Positions 5,900 through 7,978 of a DNA stretch of 7,978 nucleotides are shown here, one piece after another. Under the pieces are notes generated by a model, which saw only the letters and a list, made by a program, of their open reading frames with translations, was not told the origin of the DNA and did no database searches. The DNA is taken from assembly GCA_031273835.1 (NCBI GenBank), contig JAISRD010000179.1, positions 1 through 7,978 of the forward strand, written 5' to 3'. Origin of the DNA: Treponema sp. (GTDB lineage: Bacteria; Spirochaetota; Spirochaetia; Treponematales; Breznakiellaceae). How positions within the stretch are numbered: position 1 is the first letter of the stretch; the number at the start of each line of letters is the position of its first letter. Both the position numbers and the translations under genes were made by a program.

Positions 5900-7978
5900 A
5901 TGAAAAAATTCCTAACATACCTAAAGTCCCGCCCCCTGGGTATGGCCTCCTTCTGCCTCATCATCCTCCTTTACCTTCTGATGATCTTCGCCGAATTTGC
6001 CGCCCCCTACGCGCCCCATACGGCCTTTCCCGAAATGACCTACCATCCCCCCAACGTCCGTTTTTCGGCGGGCCTCAAGGCCCAGGAAGCGCGGATCACC
6101 AATACCGTAAGCTGGGAGTATGTCCGTATCAGGGGGCTCTACGCCCCGGTACGGTTCTTTGCCAAGGGCGACCCCTATAAACTGTGGGGGCTTATCCCCA
6201 TGGAACGGCACCTCTTTACCACGGGAAGGAGTTCCGCTCCGGGCCTCCGGGGAGAAAACGGCGGAACACAAAACTATCCGGTCTTCCTCATGGGGGCGGA
6301 TAACCTGGGCAGGGATCTCTTCTCCCGTATCGTATACGGGAGCCGCATCTCCCTTACCATAGGCTTTATCGCCACGGCCGTCTCCCTGGTATTGGCCCTG
6401 GTCCTGGGGGGCCTTTCAGGTTATTCGGGGGGCGCCGCCGACTGGGGCATCATGCGCTTCGCCGAATTTTTCATGCTCATACCCAGCCTCTATCTGATAC
6501 TGTTCCTCCGTTCCCTGCTCTCGTCCAATATGGATTCGGGGCTTACCTATATTATGATAACGATCATCCTTTCCCTGGTGGGCTGGCCCGGTTCGGCCCG
6601 GACCATACGGGGCATGGTTCACGCGATAAAGCGGGAGGAATTCGTCCTCAACGCCCGGCTTGAGATGATCCCCCCCCCTGTCATCGTGGCGTCCCACATC
6701 ATCCCCCAAATCGCAAGCCTCCTCATCGTCAGCGTGGCCCTGTCGATTCCCGGTTTTATCATGACCGAGACTACCCTCTCCTACCTGGGGCTAGGCATCG
6801 CCGATCCGGCGGTAAGCTGGGGTTCCCTTATCAAGCGGGACATCACCACCCTGAGTAACCTCGCGTTTTATCCCTGGCTCTTAAACCCCGTGTGGTTTCT
6901 TTTAGGGATCACCCTGGCCTTTAACTTCCTGGGGGACTGCCTCAGGGATTTTTACGATCCCTACCATACGGTTTTTCCGGGGAGGAAGCGCAGGCGGCGT
7001 CCGGGTAAGGGGGAGGGGCGGACCCCCGCCGGGCCGCGGTGCGCCGCGGGGCAGAGGGAGGACCGGAAGGCCGGTCCTGAGCATACGGAGGGTTCCGCGG
7101 CCAGTCCTCCGCCTGAGGTTTCCGGGGAAAGCCTCCTTTCGGTACGGGACCTCTCGGTGCGTTTTACCGTACTCCGGGGGCCCGAGGTACTGGAGATCCA
7201 CGCGGTACGGGGCGTTTCCTTTTCCCTGGCCGACGGCGAGGCCCTGGGTATCGTGGGTGAAAGCGGTTCCGGGAAAAGCGTGGCCACCTCCGCCGTACCG
7301 GGTCTGCTGCCGAAAAACGCCTCCGTCTCAGGCTCGGTTCTCTACCGGGGCAGGGAACTGCTGGGGCTGGAAAGCGAATCCCTCCGCGGATACCGGGGAA
7401 AGAAGATCGGCATGATCTTTCAGGAACCGGGACGTTCCTACGATCCGCTGCAGAATATGGGTAAGGTTTTCCTTGAAACCTTTAGAAACGGCGGCCCCGG
7501 GATAGGACGAAAAGAAGCCCTGCAAAGGGCCGCGGAGCTGCTTGCCGAAGTGGGCCTGGGTTCCGGCGGGAAGACGACCATTGAACGGCTCTCGAATTTT
7601 CCCCACCAGTTTTCCGGGGGCCAGCTCCAGCGTATCGGCATCGCCCTGGCTTTGGCTCAGGGCTGTGAACTCCTCATCGCCGATGAGCCCACCACGGCGC
7701 TGGACGTAACCATACAGAAGCAAATCATGGAACTCCTTAAGTCCCTGCAGAGGGAAAGGAAGCTCTCGATCATCTTTATCAGCCACGACATAGACCTCGT
7801 GGCGGACATATCCGGCCGCATTGTGGTCATGTACGGCGGCCTGGTGATGGAGTCGGGCCCCGCGGCGGACCTCATAGCCTCTCCCCTCCATCCCTATACA
7901 AGGGCCCTCCTGGCATCTTCACCGGCTTTCGGAAGCCACTATTCACGGGAAAGGCTTTATTCCATACCGGGAAAAGTT
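5900..7978 (+). CDS. Fused ABC permease (DppC/OppC type) and ATPase (DppD/OppD type), 3' end beyond window
   Basis: A single open frame of 693 codons with no stop, running off the window. It combines the second channel subunit and one ATPase of a peptide/nickel-type importer. The permease (about 1-354) has a first helix at about 15-37, a long periplasmic stretch, GADNLGRDLFSR (132-143), an EAA-type loop ending in SHIIPQ (265-270), TETTLSYLGLG, and the family ending LRDFYDP. A linker (355-411) contains RKRRRRPG. The ATPase begins near residue 412. It shows Walker A GESGSGKS (453-460), a Q-loop at Gln508 (IFQEPGRSYDP), signature SGGQ (572-575), Walker B LLIADE ending at Glu596, D-loop Asp602, H-loop His629, and the oligopeptide-type tail HPYT (664-667) followed by IPG at the window edge. 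All motifs fall in one reading frame. It starts 16 bases after the previous gene, with purine-rich AGGGGGAAG just upstream. Fused permease/ATPase proteins of this class are known in some actinobacteria; here the fusion is direct from the sequence. Confidence 0.93.
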   Translation, partial: MKKFLTYLKSRPLGMASFCLIILLYLLMIFAEFAAPYAPHTAFPEMTYHPPNVRFSAGLKAQEARITNTVSWEYVRIRGLYAPVRFFAKGDPYKLWGLIPMERHLFTTGRSSAPGLRGENGGTQNYPVFLMGADNLGRDLFSRIVYGSRISLTIGFIATAVSLVLALVLGGLSGYSGGAADWGIMRFAEFFMLIPSLYLILFLRSLLSSNMDSGLTYIMITIILSLVGWPGSARTIRGMVHAIKREEFVLNARLEMIPPPVIVASHIIPQIASLLIVSVALSIPGFIMTETTLSYLGLGIADPAVSWGSLIKRDITTLSNLAFYPWLLNPVWFLLGITLAFNFLGDCLRDFYDPYHTVFPGRKRRRRPGKGEGRTPAGPRCAAGQREDRKAGPEHTEGSAASPPPEVSGESLLSVRDLSVRFTVLRGPEVLEIHAVRGVSFSLADGEALGIVGESGSGKSVATSAVPGLLPKNASVSGSVLYRGRELLGLESESLRGYRGKKIGMIFQEPGRSYDPLQNMGKVFLETFRNGGPGIGRKEALQRAAELLAEVGLGSGGKTTIERLSNFPHQFSGGQLQRIGIALALAQGCELLIADEPTTALDVTIQKQIMELLKSLQRERKLSIIFISHDIDLVADISGRIVVMYGGLVMESGPAADLIASPLHPYTRALLASSPAFGSHYSRERLYSIPGKV
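6962..7132 (+). other. Linker between the permease and ATPase halves
   Basis: This stretch encodes about 57 residues rich in Arg, Lys, Gly, Pro and Glu, beginning just after the permease's usual DP ending. A basic cluster, RKRRRRPGKG, comes first, as expected for a cytoplasmic segment next to the last membrane helix; a more acidic, Ser/Pro-rich part follows. It has no recognisable domain. The DNA is visibly more GC-rich than the surroundings. There is no in-frame ATG, GTG or TTG between 6884 and 7157, so the ATPase has no evident start of its own. Confidence 0.8.

Noticed and set aside
5278..5964. Minus-strand open frame of 228 codons
   Set aside because: It is antisense to the membrane helices of the DppB-type permease. 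The Gln/Gly/Lys-rich product is the expected complement of hydrophobic codons, not a real protein.
6670..6678. C9 run as a sequencing frameshift
   Set aside because: The permease motifs before and after the run are in the same frame with correct spacing, and both other frames hit stops just upstream. The tract is kept only as a possible slippage site.
7157..7159. GTG as a separate start for the ATPase
   Set aside because: There is no ribosome site before it, and starting here would remove the first residues of the ATPase fold (LLSVRDLS).
7328..7891. Minus-strand open frame of 187 codons
   Set aside because: It is antisense to the ATPase signature and Walker B region, where the + strand carries all the diagnostic motifs.

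Overview
The window reads as one tightly packed operon on the + strand from a double-membraned bacterium. It carries five genes and no non-coding gap longer than about 30 bases. The mix of two lipoproteins, a TonB-dependent outer-membrane receptor and a peptide-type ABC importer fits a spirochaete, most likely a GC-rich Treponema relative such as those from insect guts. That placement is inference from protein style and was not tested by a search.

Layout: (1) a lipoprotein of unknown function, 6-740, whose true start may lie left of the window; (2) a BtuB-like TonB-dependent receptor, 743-2959; (3) a lipid-anchored family 5 extracellular solute-binding protein, 2990-4816; (4) a DppB/OppB-type permease, 4813-5883, overlapping the previous gene by ATGA; (5) a single unbroken frame from 5900 to the window edge that joins a DppC/OppC-type permease to a DppD/OppD-type ATPase through a basic, proline/glycine-rich linker. 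The last gene is cut off by the window end in its C-terminal region; a DppF/OppF-type partner ATPase would be expected next but is not visible.

Taken together the genes give a complete two-membrane uptake path. The receptor would bring a ligand across the outer membrane, the anchored binding protein would take it in the periplasm, and the permease pair driven by the fused ATPase would bring it into the cytoplasm. The ligand cannot be read from sequence. Peptides, nickel or another metal complex, or a small metallophore-like compound all fit the families.

The main oddities are the permease-ATPase fusion, a small inverted-repeat element (751-838) built into the 5' coding end of the receptor and giving it a roughly 40-residue leader before its signal peptide, and an EAA loop in the second permease that lacks the usual glycine and is encoded across a run of nine C.
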